A DNA stretch of 64,000 nt from Liquorilactobacillus mali KCTC 3596 = DSM 20444 (GTDB taxonomy: Bacteria > Bacillota > Bacilli > Lactobacillales > Lactobacillaceae): assembly GCF_000260415.1 (NCBI RefSeq), contig NZ_BACP01000002.1, positions 1 to 64,000 on the forward strand, read 5' to 3'. The position numbers were made by a program, and so were the translations under genes. The notes under the pieces are model-generated. The model was not told the origin of the DNA, made no database searches, and saw only the letters and a program-made list of their open reading frames with translations. Positions 19,175 through 28,509 of the stretch are shown here, piece after piece (the stretch's first letter is position 1; each line of letters starts with the position of its first letter).

Positions 19175-19202
19175 AAGTGGGAGGTATATCCGTTACACCA
19201 CA
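19175..19202 (+). promoter_or_regulatory. Second L1-type site, between rplK and rplA
   Basis: AAGTGGGAGG, then ATATCCGTTACACCAC, ends 8 bp before the rplA ribosome binding site AAGGAGG. It repeats the pattern seen before rplK and is well placed to block rplA translation when L1 is in excess. Confidence 0.6.
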
Positions 19203-19223
19203 TTTGCAAGGAGGAAAACACAA

Positions 19224-19913
19224 ATGGCTAAAAAGAGTAAAAAATATATTGAGGCTTTAAAACAAGTTGAAGCCAACAAAGTTTCTAATGCTGCAGAAGC
19301 AATTGCTTTGGTAAAGAAAATTGATTTCGCAAACTTTGATGCAACAATCGAAGTAGCTTACAATTTGAATCTTGATACGAAACAGGCTGACCAACAATTA
19401 CGTGGGGCTGTTGTTTTACCAAATGGTACTGGTAAAGATCAAACAGTTATCGTTTTTGCTAAAGGCGACAAAGCTAAGGAAGCAAAAGCTGCTGGTGCAG
19501 ATGTTGTCGGCGACGATGACCTGGTTCAGCGTATTTCTGATGGTTGGTTGGACTTTGATATTGCAATTGCAACACCTGATATGATGGCTAAAGTAGGTCG
19601 TCTTGGTCGTGTGTTAGGGCCAAAAGGCTTAATGCCTAACCCTAAGACAGGGACAGTTACAATGGATGTTACGAAGGCTGTTTCAGAATCTAAAGCCGGC
19701 AAGGTAACTTATCGTACAGATAAAGCTGGTAACGTCCATGTTCCTATCGGAAAAGCTTCATTTACAGAAGATGCTCTAGTTGGCAACTTCAACACAATTC
19801 ATGAAGTAATTGCAAAGGCACGTCCTGCTTCTGTTAGAGGACAATACATCAAACACGCTTCATTTGCTTCAACATTTGGACCAAGTGTAACTGTTGATGT
19901 TGCAAGTCTTTAA
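19224..19913 (+). CDS. rplA: 50S ribosomal protein L1
   Basis: 229 aa, the standard length. Conserved segments: [43 protein letters not shown] and the C-terminal [11 protein letters not shown]-like [13 protein letters not shown]. It builds the L1 stalk and acts as translational repressor of its own operon. I start at ATG 19224 behind AAGGAGG; an in-frame extension to 19158 runs through the L1 site and is not coding. Confidence 0.98.
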   Translation: MAKKSKKYIEALKQVEANKVSNAAEAIALVKKIDFANFDATIEVAYNLNLDTKQADQQLRGAVVLPNGTGKDQTVIVFAKGDKAKEAKAAGADVVGDDDLVQRISDGWLDFDIAIATPDMMAKVGRLGRVLGPKGLMPNPKTGTVTMDVTKAVSESKAGKVTYRTDKAGNVHVPIGKASFTEDALVGNFNTIHEVIAKARPASVRGQYIKHASFASTFGPSVTVDVASL

Positions 19914-19931
19914 TTAGTTTGCAAGTTATAG

Positions 19932-19979
19932 TTGACTTTAATTAGTTTATGCGATAAACTGATTAAGGTCAATTTTTTA
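19932..19979 (+). terminator. Strong terminator after rplA
   Basis: A long stem (TTGACTTTAATTAGTTTAT with ATAAACTGATTAAGGTCAA) is followed by T6. It separates rplKA from rplJL. Confidence 0.9.
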
Positions 19980-19987
19980 TAATGATT

Positions 19988-20101
19988 CTACCTAAGACTC
20001 AGGTGGCGAAAGCCTTAATACATTGCCTGCCGAGGATTTTAAGTGAAACTATATTTTACTTTGAAATTTTCTCTATGTCTTGGTTGGACATAGGGTTTTT
20101 T
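19988..20101 (+). promoter_or_regulatory. L10 ribosomal-protein leader with attenuator hairpin
   Basis: The Firmicutes L10(L12)4-binding leader is recognisable by the kink-turn-like elements CCTAAGACTCAGGTGG and TTGCCTGCCGAGGATT. A downstream hairpin (CTATGTC/GACATAG, about 20073-20095) has a T run 40 bp before rplJ. Binding of the L10-L7/L12 complex is expected to favour termination of rplJL transcription. A TATAAT (19978-19983) just upstream is a candidate -10. Confidence 0.85.
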
Positions 20102-20138
20102 ATTTAAACCCTGACACAATGACTAGGAGGTGAATCAA

Positions 20139-20642
20139 ATGAATAAAGAAATTATCACTAAGAAGGCTGCGGTTGTTGCAGGTGTTGTTGAAAAATTCAA
20201 TGATGCTGTTTCATGTGTGGTTGTCGATTATCGTGGACTCACGGTTGAACAAGTGACTGAATTGCGTAAGGAATTACGTGAAGCAGGTGTTGAGATGCGT
20301 GTTATTAAGAACACATATCTTAAGCGTGCTGCTGATGAGGCTGGTTATGAAGGCTTAGATGATGTTTTCGCTGGTCCTACAGCTGTAGCATTTTCTAAAG
20401 AAGATGTTGTTGCGCCTGCACGTATTCTTGCAAAATTCGCAAAGGATGTCGACGCATTGAAGATTAAGGGTGGTATGATTGAGGGTAAGGTTGCAACTTT
20501 AGAAGAAATCAACGCTCTTTCAACATTACCAAGTCGCGAAGGATTGCTTTCAATGTTACTTTCAGTATTGCAAGCACCTGTGCGCAATGTTGCTTATGCT
20601 GTTAAGGCTGTTGCCGAAAGCAAAGATGGCGACGCAGCTTAA
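20139..20642 (+). CDS. rplJ: 50S ribosomal protein L10
   Basis: 167 aa. The N-terminal rRNA-binding domain ([32 protein letters not shown]) precedes the C-terminal helix that binds L7/L12 dimers. ATG 20139 lies 6 nt after AGGAGGTG; the GTG at 20130 overlaps that site and is rejected. It is preceded by its L10 leader and followed after 45 nt by rplL. Confidence 0.98.
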   Translation: MNKEIITKKAAVVAGVVEKFNDAVSCVVVDYRGLTVEQVTELRKELREAGVEMRVIKNTYLKRAADEAGYEGLDDVFAGPTAVAFSKEDVVAPARILAKFAKDVDALKIKGGMIEGKVATLEEINALSTLPSREGLLSMLLSVLQAPVRNVAYAVKAVAESKDGDAA

Positions 20643-20687
20643 TTGTCAATTTAAAAAAATATATTAATTTAATGGAGGATATTAACA

Positions 20688-21056
20688 ATGGCATTAGATA
20701 CAGAAAAAATCATTGCTGATTTAAAAGAAGCTAGCATTCTTGAATTAAACGATTTAGTTAAAGCTATCGAAGAAGAATTTGGTGTTTCAGCAGCAGCTCC
20801 AGTTGCTGCTGCAGGTGCAGCTGCTGGCGAAGCTGCTGCAGAAAAGGATTCATTCGATGTTGAATTAACAGAATCTGGCGACCAAAAGATTAAAGCAATC
20901 AAGGCTGTTCGTGAGATTACAGGTCTTGGCTTGAAAGACGCTAAAGGTGTGGTTGATGGTGTACCTTCAATCGTTAAAGAAGGCGTTTCTAAGGATGAAG
21001 CCGAAGAAATCAAGACTAAACTTGAAGCTGTTGGTGGCGTAGTTACTCTTAAGTAA
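20688..21056 (+). CDS. rplL: 50S ribosomal protein L7/L12
   Basis: 122 aa. The N-terminal dimerisation helix ([20 protein letters not shown]) is followed by an Ala-rich hinge (about residues 32-52) and the globular factor-binding domain ([31 protein letters not shown]). It forms the ribosomal stalk that recruits translation GTPases. GGAGG precedes the ATG. It is the last gene of the rplJL operon. Confidence 0.98.
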   Translation: MALDTEKIIADLKEASILELNDLVKAIEEEFGVSAAAPVAAAGAAAGEAAAEKDSFDVELTESGDQKIKAIKAVREITGLGLKDAKGVVDGVPSIVKEGVSKDEAEEIKTKLEAVGGVVTLK

Positions 21057-21069
21057 TTACAACTGATGC

Positions 21070-21108
21070 AAAAAGATTCACTCAGTAGATGAGTGAATCT
21101 TTTTTTTA
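21070..21108 (+). terminator. Terminator after rplL
   Basis: AGATTCACTC and GAGTGAATCT arms with a 7-nt loop and T8. Confidence 0.93.
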
Positions 21109-21199
21109 GCAAATCTCTTAAATTTGTGAGTTTAAAAAGGTAGATTATTGATAGGTGTGTCATAATAGTTAAAGGTTCTTGAATTGGGAGTTGGGGAAA

Positions 21200-23785
21200 A
21201 TGAAAAATGGATTTTCAAAGATTATCTCTTTTATTGAAAAACGATGGTCTTTAATTAAGGGGTTATTTGTTTTTTCAGTACTATGGTTTGTTGTCTTTGA
21301 AGTTGGACGGATTCTTAAAGGGATATCCTGGGAGCAGGTTAGTTCCAATCTAAGTTCGCAATCTCTGGGTAACATTGGAGTTATGGTGGTAGCTGGATTT
21401 GTTGCTGTTTTACCAATGCTAGTATATGATTTTGTGATCATTTCATTTCTTCCAGGAGAGTATTCTATCCGTGAAATCTTGCGAAGTGGCTGGATTACAA
21501 ACACATTCACAAACATAGCCGGCTTTGGTGGCTTTTTGGGGGCTACGCTGCGCGCAAATTTTTATGGTAAAAATGCTTCAAAAAAGCAGGTAGTTTTTGC
21601 TTTATCCAAAATTGCTTTATTTTTATTGTCCGGATTATCATTATTTTGCATGGTTTCTCTGGTTATGATCTTTGGCTTTGGCTATGATCATAAATTTGAT
21701 CAATACAGTATTTGGTTAATTGGCGGAGCGTTATATTTTCCCGGGATCATTATTTTTACAAGATTGACAGATTCTGGTTTTTTCAACGATCTTTCATGGA
21801 AGAAAGAGCTAGCATTAGTATTAGGTTCTGTCCTTGAATGGGGTTCAGCAGCAGGGATGTTCCTGCTGATTGGAATTCTGATGGGTGTTAAGTTTAATAT
21901 TGGTGAAGTCATGGTGCTATATTTTATAGCATCAATTATTGGTGTAGTTTCACTGGTTCCCGGTGGACTAGGATCATTTGACGTATTCATGTTGATTGGT
22001 TTGTTTAACTTGGGTGTTGTTAATGGAAAAGGAGTAGCATGGCTGTTATTCTTTCGACTATTTTATTACATACTGCCATTTTTTGTTGGGATATTTCTAT
22101 TTGTCAGGGATGCTGGGAAACGACTTAATCATTTTTTGGATGGAATTCCAAAGTCGATTATTCAAAAAACAGCACATGGTATTTTGACATTATTCTTGTA
22201 TGTATCCGGTAGCTTAATATTGCTCGAGTCAACTGTACCTAATTTTGTTTTTAGTAATTCTGTGTTTGTTAAACTATATCCGTATACCTTTTTCTTTTTG
22301 AGTCAATTATCAAGTACTGTCTTTGCCTTTTTGCTGATAGGAGTTGCTAGAGGCATCGAGGCAAAAGTAAAAAAAGCATATTGGCCAACGTTATGTGTAT
22401 TGTTAATCGGAATTATAAATACCCTATGGCGCAGCTTCTCAATTGGTACGGCAGTCTTTTTAATCTTTGTCACTTTTGTGGTTGCTGTCTCGCGAAAAGA
22501 ATTATATCGTGAAAATCTAACCTATTCGTTTAACAGGGTAGTAGTGGATATTGGAATGTTTATTACAGTCTTCGGTCTGTATGCCACAGTGGGAATTATA
22601 AATTCCCCACAACATCATATAAGACATGCGATCCCAACTGCACTGCTTTTTCCATCAGAAAAAATTTGGTTTTCAGGCTTTCTCGGAATGGTGATTGCGG
22701 CGGTCATACTGATTATTATTTTTAGATATTTTACAGCTAATAAGTCAATTTTTTCGAATATAGATTTTCCAGAGGAGAGAATAAAAAATGTTGTTGAAAA
22801 ATATGGTGGCAATGAAACAAGTCATTTAGCATATTTAAGAGACAAGCAATTTTATTTCTTCCAAAAGAATGAAGAAGATCAGTTATTTTTTATGTATAGG
22901 AAGAAAGCTGATAAAATTATAGTAATGGGAGAACCAGTAGGTAATCGTGAATATCTGAGGGAAGCTGTCACACAGCTAATGGTCGATGCTGATGTACAGG
23001 GATATCAGCTTGTCTTTTACGAGATAGGAAATGAATTGACACTGTTACTACATGACCTAGGGTTTGATTTCTTAAAGACTGGTGAAGAAGGTTTTGTTAA
23101 ACTTGATTCTTTTACACTAGCTGGGAAAAAACAACGTGCTCAGCGAGCGTTAATGAATAAATTTGAGAGAGAGAATTATTCCTTTTCTTTTGAAATGCCG
23201 CCATTTTCAAAGGAAAAATTAGCGGAATTTAAGAAAATCTCAGATGAATGGCTAGATGGGCAGATTGAGAAAGGATTCTCTCTTGGATTTTTTGATGAAT
23301 ACTATCTTAACCAGGCACCAATTGCTGTAATACGCGATTCTGAGGGCAATGCCGTAGCATTCGCTTCAATGATGCCTACAGGTGGTAAAAGAGTTTTATC
23401 AATTGATTTAATGCGCCATAAAAAGGACGCCCCATCTGGAATAATGGATAAGATCTTTATAAGTTTGTTTAAATATGGGCGCGAAGAGCATTATGAGTAT
23501 TTCAATTTAGGAATGGCTCCTCTAGCGAATGTGGGGAAATCTTCGTATAGTTTCATTGAAGAAAGAGCAGCCCACTTAATTTATGAATATGGATATCGAA
23601 TTTACGGATTCCAAGGCTTGAGAGCATACAAAGAGAAATATGTTACAAATTGGTATCCAAAATACACTGCCTATAGGCGTAGAAGTTCTGTTATGATTAC
23701 AATGGCAGAAGTAGCTAGCGTGGTAAATCAGTCTTCAAAGGGAAGAAAGGGATTTTTTGCACGCGCTACATTCTTTAATAAGTAA
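21200..23785 (+). CDS. mprF: Phosphatidylglycerol lysyltransferase MprF
   Basis: 861 aa. The N-terminal two thirds hold ~14 membrane segments, including the flippase-type GFGGFLGATLRANFYGK and PGGLGSFDVFMLIGLF motifs. The C-terminal cytoplasmic domain (about 530-861, DUF2156/GNAT-like) carries FYEIGNELTLLLHDLGF and EYFNLGMAPLANVG and makes lysyl-phosphatidylglycerol from Lys-tRNA. The enzyme then flips the lipid to the outer leaflet, reducing negative surface charge and cationic-peptide sensitivity. I prefer ATG 21200 (9 nt after GGGAG) over the upstream TTG at 21179. Monocistronic. Confidence 0.95.
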   Translation: MKNGFSKIISFIEKRWSLIKGLFVFSVLWFVVFEVGRILKGISWEQVSSNLSSQSLGNIGVMVVAGFVAVLPMLVYDFVIISFLPGEYSIREILRSGWITNTFTNIAGFGGFLGATLRANFYGKNASKKQVVFALSKIALFLLSGLSLFCMVSLVMIFGFGYDHKFDQYSIWLIGGALYFPGIIIFTRLTDSGFFNDLSWKKELALVLGSVLEWGSAAGMFLLIGILMGVKFNIGEVMVLYFIASIIGVVSLVPGGLGSFDVFMLIGLFNLGVVNGKGVAWLLFFRLFYYILPFFVGIFLFVRDAGKRLNHFLDGIPKSIIQKTAHGILTLFLYVSGSLILLESTVPNFVFSNSVFVKLYPYTFFFLSQLSSTVFAFLLIGVARGIEAKVKKAYWPTLCVLLIGIINTLWRSFSIGTAVFLIFVTFVVAVSRKELYRENLTYSFNRVVVDIGMFITVFGLYATVGIINSPQHHIRHAIPTALLFPSEKIWFSGFLGMVIAAVILIIIFRYFTANKSIFSNIDFPEERIKNVVEKYGGNETSHLAYLRDKQFYFFQKNEEDQLFFMYRKKADKIIVMGEPVGNREYLREAVTQLMVDADVQGYQLVFYEIGNELTLLLHDLGFDFLKTGEEGFVKLDSFTLAGKKQRAQRALMNKFERENYSFSFEMPPFSKEKLAEFKKISDEWLDGQIEKGFSLGFFDEYYLNQAPIAVIRDSEGNAVAFASMMPTGGKRVLSIDLMRHKKDAPSGIMDKIFISLFKYGREEHYEYFNLGMAPLANVGKSSYSFIEERAAHLIYEYGYRIYGFQGLRAYKEKYVTNWYPKYTAYRRRSSVMITMAEVASVVNQSSKGRKGFFARATFFNK

Positions 23786-23872
23786 TAATGAAACTCATTA
23801 ATCGATATGCATAGTGACACAGCAAATGAACTGAGACTTCAAACGATGTATTAAGGTTTGTTTTATAAAAAT

Positions 23873-23921
23873 AAAAAGGCTATAAGCGAAAAAGTAATAA
23901 TTTTCGCTTATAGCCTTTTTT
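23873..23921. terminator. Bidirectional terminator between mprF and nrdF
   Basis: AAAAAGGCTATAAGCGAAAA and TTTTCGCTTATAGCCTTTTT arms form a near-perfect stem with A and T runs on the two sides, between convergent genes. Confidence 0.93.
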
Positions 23922-23948
23922 ATGAATTAGTAATGAGTCTATTCTAAT

Positions 23949-24908
23949 TTATAATCCAATATTATAATCTTCATCAGACATTGGTTCAACGTCACCTAAA
24001 AGATAACCATTGCCAACCTGGGAGAAGAAATCATGATTGGAAGTAGAAGTAGAGATTCCATTCATAACCACGGGGTCGACATCGTCAACTGTATCAGGAA
24101 AAAGAGCATCCAAACCTAAGTTCATCAATGCTTTGTTTGCATTGTATCTTAAAAAAGCAAGTACTTTTTCTGTCCAACCAACGGTATCATATAATTCATG
24201 AGTATACTTTTCTTCATTGTCGTACAAATCATAAAGTAATTCATAGACCCAAGAAAGCAGCTTACTTTGCTGCTCTTCATCAAGTTCGTTGAAACCAAGC
24301 TGAAATTTATATCCAATGTAGGTTCCATGGACAGATTCATCACGCAAAATCAACTTAATGATTTCTCCAACGTTGGCTAGCTTATTGTGGCCCAGCCAAT
24401 AAAGAGGAGTATAGAAACCAGAATAGAAGAGGAAGGTTTCAAGAAAGACCGATGCAACCTTTTTCTCTAATGGGGTTCCTGTGCGATAGATACTAGCAAT
24501 CTTTTTAGCCTTATATTGTAAATATTTGTTGGTATGAGTCCAATCAAATATTGCTTCGATTTCTCTAGGGGTATTTAAAGTTGAGAATATAGAAGAATAG
24601 CTTTTTGCGTGAACCGATTCCATAAATTGGATATTGTTTAAAACAGCCCGTTCATGTTGAGTCCTGATATCTTTCATAAGAGAGTCCATGCCATCTTGTG
24701 ACTGAACAGTATCTAACAGTGTCAAGCCTCCAAAAACATGTGCCACAACTTCTTTGTTTTCATCGTTGAATTTACGCCAATCGGGTAAATCATTCGACAG
24801 TGGAATTCTTGTGTCTAACCAGAACTGTTCTGTCAATTTTTCCCAAGTTGCTTTATCAATCTGATCTTCAAGTTTATTCCAATTAATTGCTCGATAGAAA
24901 TCTTTCAT
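23949..24908 (-). CDS. nrdF: Class Ib ribonucleotide reductase, small subunit
   Basis: 319 aa ferritin-like di-metal radical protein. Metal-ligand segments include ESVHAKSYSSIFS, YSGFYTPLYWLG and LILRDESVHGTYIG. It generates the tyrosyl radical (Mn-Mn or Fe-Fe cofactor) used by NrdE; NrdI assists the Mn form. The short C-terminal tail needed to dock on NrdE is present. It is the last gene of nrdHIEF, 23 nt after nrdE, and ends at the shared terminator. Confidence 0.97.
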   Translation of the reverse strand: MKDFYRAINWNKLEDQIDKATWEKLTEQFWLDTRIPLSNDLPDWRKFNDENKEVVAHVFGGLTLLDTVQSQDGMDSLMKDIRTQHERAVLNNIQFMESVHAKSYSSIFSTLNTPREIEAIFDWTHTNKYLQYKAKKIASIYRTGTPLEKKVASVFLETFLFYSGFYTPLYWLGHNKLANVGEIIKLILRDESVHGTYIGYKFQLGFNELDEEQQSKLLSWVYELLYDLYDNEEKYTHELYDTVGWTEKVLAFLRYNANKALMNLGLDALFPDTVDDVDPVVMNGISTSTSNHDFFSQVGNGYLLGDVEPMSDEDYNIGL

Positions 24909-24931
24909 TATTTATTCATGCTCCTTAACTA

Positions 24932-27109
24932 TTAGATAACGCAACTTTCACATTCGTTTGCGCCAACTTCATTTTGATCATCTGTAAATGTTCGAACATA
25001 ATAAACTGACTTAATGCCCTTAGCATGTGCGTAGTTACGCAAAATTGATAGATCACGCGTGGTCATCTTGTTGGTTTTTCCATTTTTCCATTCGTACATG
25101 CCTTCAGGAATAGTGGAGCGCATAAACAGTGTCATACTCATACCTTGATCAATATGTTGCTGTGCAGCAGCATATACATCAATAACTTTGCGCATATCTG
25201 TATCGTATGCAGATTGATAGTATGGAATCGTATCATTTGAAAGGTAGGGAGCTGGATAGTAAATCTTACCGATTTTGCGTTCCTGTCGTTCTTCAATACG
25301 ATTGATTATTGGGTGTAAGCTAGCGGTTGTATCATTAATATACGAGATTGAACCATTAGGAGCAACAGCAAGTCTGTTTTGATGATAGAGTCCATCTTTC
25401 ATAACAGCTTCTTTAAGACTATCCCAATCTTGTTTCGAGGGAATAAAAATATCTTTAAAAATCTCTTGAACTTTTGCTGTCTTTGGTTGGAAATTACCCT
25501 CCAAATATTTATTGAAGTATGAACCATCAGCATAAGAACTCTTTTCAAAGCCATTAAAGACAACGCCGCGTTCTTTGGCAATATGATTTGAAGACTGCAA
25601 AGTCCAGTAGTTTAATAGCATAAAGTAAATATTTGTAAAGTCAATTGATTCTTCAGACCCATAGAAGATATGGTTTTTAGCAAAGAAAGCATGCAGCCCC
25701 ATTGCACCCAGCCCGATAGTATGTGCAAGATGATTACCGTTTTGAATTGAAGGAACTACATCAATTTCTGAGTGATCAGTAACATAAGTAAGTGCACGCA
25801 CCATTGCATCAACAGAATTTCCAAAATCAGGCGATGCCATTAAATTAACGATATTGGTTGAACCTAAGTTGCAGCTAATGTCTGTACCAAGTTCGTCAAA
25901 GTTCTGAGTATTGTTGACAATCGATGGTTTTTGAACTTGCAAAATTTCAGTACAAAGATTACTCATAATGATTTTGCCATCAATTGGGTTTTCACGATTG
26001 GCAGTATCAATATTGATAATGTAAGGATAACCAGACTCTTGCTGTAATTTGCTGATCTCGGTTTCGAGATCGCGTGCTAAGACTTTTTTCTTAGGAATAT
26101 TAGGATTAGCGATAAGATTGTCGTATTCTTTTGTGATATCAATATAGGAAAACGGTTTGCCATACTCACGTTCTACGCCCCAAGGATCGAAAAGATACAT
26201 TTCCTCATTATTACGTGCAAGCTCATAAAACTTATCAGGTACTACCAAACCCAAAGAAAGCGTCTTAACACGAATTTTTTCATCGGCATTCTCTTTTTTT
26301 GCAGATAAGAAAGCAACAACATCTGGATGGAAGATGTTTAAGTAAACAACTCCAGCACCTTGACGCTGACCTAGCTGGTTTGAATAAGAAAAGCTGTCTT
26401 CAAGAAGTTTCATAACTGGTACAACACCGGAAGCAGCACCTTGAATGTTCTTGATGGGTGCACCAGCACCACGCAAATTACTAAGCGTAATCCCAACACC
26501 GCCACCAATTCGTGATAATTGAAGCGCAGAGTTTATCCCACGTCCAATAGAGTTCATATCATCCGTAACTTGAATCAAAAAGCAAGAAACAAGTTCGCCA
26601 CGCCGTTTACGGCCAGCGTTCAAGAATGAAGGGGTGGCTGGTTGATAACGTTGATGAACAATTTCATCGGCCAATGCCATGGCTAACTTTTCATCTCCAT
26701 CAGCAAAAAACAGTGCATTTGCGGCGACACGATCGATGAAGCTTTCAAGATACAATGCATTGTCATTTGTCTTAAGTGCATATTGAGCATAAAATTTATA
26801 TGCAGCCATAAAAGTTTTGAAGGTAAAGTTCTGAGCCGATAAGAATGAATACAGCTTTTTGATAAATTGAAAATCATATTTTTCGATGAATTCTTTTTCT
26901 AGATAATCATTTTCGATCAAGTAACTGAAACGTTCCTCTAAAGAAGAAAACTTCATTGAATTCGGTTCAATATTTTCTTTCAAGAAAGCAGCAAGCGCTT
27001 CTTTGTCTTTATTTAGTGGAATTTGTCCATTTACTGGAATATTAATTTCATTATTTAAATCATAGTAGGTTACTTTAGCACTATCTAACTGTTTTAATGT
27101 CAATTTCAT
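24932..27109 (-). CDS. nrdE: Class Ib ribonucleotide reductase, large subunit
   Basis: 725 aa. It reduces ribonucleoside diphosphates. Seen: PATPSFLNAGRKRRGELVSC with a redox Cys, ISCNLGSTNIVNLMAS with the active-site Asn/Cys area, GLGAMGLHAFFAKN, and the C-terminal pair NECESC that accepts electrons from NrdH. The ATP-cone activity domain of class Ia enzymes is missing, as expected for class Ib. It overlaps nrdI by 29 nt. Confidence 0.97.
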   Translation of the reverse strand: MKLTLKQLDSAKVTYYDLNNEINIPVNGQIPLNKDKEALAAFLKENIEPNSMKFSSLEERFSYLIENDYLEKEFIEKYDFQFIKKLYSFLSAQNFTFKTFMAAYKFYAQYALKTNDNALYLESFIDRVAANALFFADGDEKLAMALADEIVHQRYQPATPSFLNAGRKRRGELVSCFLIQVTDDMNSIGRGINSALQLSRIGGGVGITLSNLRGAGAPIKNIQGAASGVVPVMKLLEDSFSYSNQLGQRQGAGVVYLNIFHPDVVAFLSAKKENADEKIRVKTLSLGLVVPDKFYELARNNEEMYLFDPWGVEREYGKPFSYIDITKEYDNLIANPNIPKKKVLARDLETEISKLQQESGYPYIINIDTANRENPIDGKIIMSNLCTEILQVQKPSIVNNTQNFDELGTDISCNLGSTNIVNLMASPDFGNSVDAMVRALTYVTDHSEIDVVPSIQNGNHLAHTIGLGAMGLHAFFAKNHIFYGSEESIDFTNIYFMLLNYWTLQSSNHIAKERGVVFNGFEKSSYADGSYFNKYLEGNFQPKTAKVQEIFKDIFIPSKQDWDSLKEAVMKDGLYHQNRLAVAPNGSISYINDTTASLHPIINRIEERQERKIGKIYYPAPYLSNDTIPYYQSAYDTDMRKVIDVYAAAQQHIDQGMSMTLFMRSTIPEGMYEWKNGKTNKMTTRDLSILRNYAHAKGIKSVYYVRTFTDDQNEVGANECESCVI

Positions 27110-27461
27110 TCACCACTTTCTTAAAATTTGCAACATCTTTAGGGGTCCCACTAAATTCGAACGAATATACTAAGGGTACTTGATATTCGCGCGCTATGTC
27201 TTTTGCGGTAAAAATAAAAAGTTCGGCAAAATTTCGATTACCTGTGCCTGCAACTCCAAGCAAATTTTGCCGATTAAAGCTATAATTAAGAAAATCTTCT
27301 ACGAATTCTGTTATTTCTTTTTCATAGGTAGGAACCACAAGTATGTAAGGTTCATTTACCGCAAGGAAGGGATCCGTTGGTGTGATCTCAACACTTGAAA
27401 AATCTAATTTATTTACGAATCTGCGTGTTTGACCGGTAACACTGAAAAAAACAATTTTCAT
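27081..27461 (-). CDS. nrdI: NrdI flavodoxin-like protein
   Basis: 126 aa. FSVTGQTRRFVNKL is the FMN phosphate loop; VPTYEKEI and VAGTGNRNFAELF are further flavin-binding loops. It supplies superoxide/peroxide to assemble the Mn2-tyrosyl cofactor of NrdF. It overlaps nrdH at the 5' end (4 nt) and nrdE at the 3' end. Confidence 0.95.
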   Translation of the reverse strand: MKIVFFSVTGQTRRFVNKLDFSSVEITPTDPFLAVNEPYILVVPTYEKEITEFVEDFLNYSFNRQNLLGVAGTGNRNFAELFIFTAKDIAREYQVPLVYSFEFSGTPKDVANFKKVVNEIDIKTVR

Positions 27462-27688
27462 TGTGTGACCAAATTTCTTAAAAGATCAGGACGAAAACCG
27501 TTGATGATTGGATCATCATTGTCTTCAATAACTGGAACAGAACGAAAACCTTTCTCCTTAAGATAATCAATATACTGCGGTTCGGTATTTATATTGTGTT
27601 CTTCAAAAGAAATATTGTGCTCACTTAAGAACTTTTTAGTCATCTTGCATTGAATGCAATTATTTTTTGTGTAAATGGATAAACTCAT
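27458..27688 (-). CDS. nrdH: Glutaredoxin-like NrdH-redoxin
   Basis: 76 aa. The redox motif is CIQC near the N-terminus (YTKNNCIQCKMTKKFL), and the C-terminal FRPDLLRNL matches the NrdH signature. It reduces NrdE and is itself reduced by thioredoxin reductase. I use ATG 27688, 7 nt after GAGGTG; the GTG three codons earlier overlaps that spacing. First gene of the operon. Confidence 0.93.
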   Translation of the reverse strand: MSLSIYTKNNCIQCKMTKKFLSEHNISFEEHNINTEPQYIDYLKEKGFRSVPVIEDNDDPIINGFRPDLLRNLVTQ

Positions 27689-27721
27689 AACTAGCACCTC
27701 GCATTAATTTGTTGTATGATT

Positions 27722-27749
27722 AGTATACATCATTTATCAGAATAAGCAA
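27722..27749 (-). promoter_or_regulatory. nrdHIEF promoter
   Basis: On the minus strand TTGCTT (27749-27744), a 16-bp spacer, then TATACT (27727-27722), ending 33 bp before the nrdH start. The two NrdR boxes lie just upstream. Confidence 0.65.
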
Positions 27750-27756
27750 GAAACAA

Positions 27757-27805
27757 ATACTATATATTGTGTTTGTTTCTTTTACTAATATACGATATAT
27801 AGTGC
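27757..27805. promoter_or_regulatory. Paired NrdR boxes
   Basis: Two 16-bp palindromic sites: ATACTATATATTGTGT (27757-27772) and ATACGATATATAGTGC (27790-27805), both close to the NrdR consensus ACACWATATATWGTGT. Their centres are 33 bp apart, about three helical turns. That is the arrangement bound by the dATP/ATP-sensing repressor NrdR at RNR promoters. Confidence 0.85.
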
Positions 27806-27882
27806 TTTTTCTAAAGGCTAAAAGATTGATAGAATTATAATGTTTCAAAAACTTTGAACAATTATTGAAAAGGTAGGAATAA

Positions 27883-28492
27883 ATGGGAAATTATTATTAT
27901 TCAAAAAACCCTGAGGTAGTGCACGAAGAGAAAAGATGGGGTTTTGATATTTTGGGGAATAAAATTAGTTTTGTGACAGATAATGGTGTTTTCTCGAAAA
28001 AAAACTGTTGACTATGGTTCAAGGGCACTGATTAACAACTTAAAAATCGAGACAATGCAAGAAGGCAGAATTTTGGACCTTGGCTGTGGCTATGGGCCAA
28101 TCGGTTTAGGAATAGCAAAAAGCAATTCAAAATTAATTGTTGATATGGTAGATGTTAATGAACTTGCACTTTCATTAGCAAAAAAGAATGCGGAATTAAA
28201 CGGGCTTAAGAATGTAAATATTTGGGAGTCTAATGTGTATGACAAGATTGAACGTACAGATTATAATCTGATTTTATCGAATCCACCTATTCGTGCAGGG
28301 AAAAAAATTGTTTCGCAAATTCTGGCAGAAGCAATTAGCCATCTTAGCATTGGCGGTAGGCTAGTTGTGGTAATTCAAAAAAAACAAGGTGCGCCCTCAG
28401 CAAAGAAACTAATGGAAACAGTTTTTAATAATTGTGAGGTAGTGGCAAGAGATAAGGGTTATTTTATTTTAGAGAGCATCAAACTCGTCTAA
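27883..28492 (+). pseudogene. RsmC/YbxB-like class I methyltransferase, frameshifted at an A8 run
   Basis: ATG 27883 (after AGGTAGGAAT) opens a frame beginning MGNYYYSKNPEVVHEEKRWG, the usual start of this family. It reaches GVFS at 27996, enters A8 (27997-28004) and stops at TGA 28009-28011. The rest (KKTVDYGSRALINNL, DLGCGYGPIGLGIA, LILSNPPIRAGK) continues in the +1 frame to 28492. Removing one A restores about 202 aa, the normal length. The family methylates guanosine of 16S rRNA; NPP is the catalytic motif IV. The break may be a sequencing error, transcriptional slippage or a true null allele; a 28-residue shortened form starting at 27983 is unlikely to be the native protein. Confidence 0.85.
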
Positions 28493-28509
28493 AGCGGAGG
28501 TGAATTTAG

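Noticed and set aside
27983-28492. Methyltransferase as an intact shorter gene starting at ATG 27983
   Set aside because: No ribosome binding site, and the missing N-terminus is encoded just upstream in another frame; the A8 frameshift explains it better.
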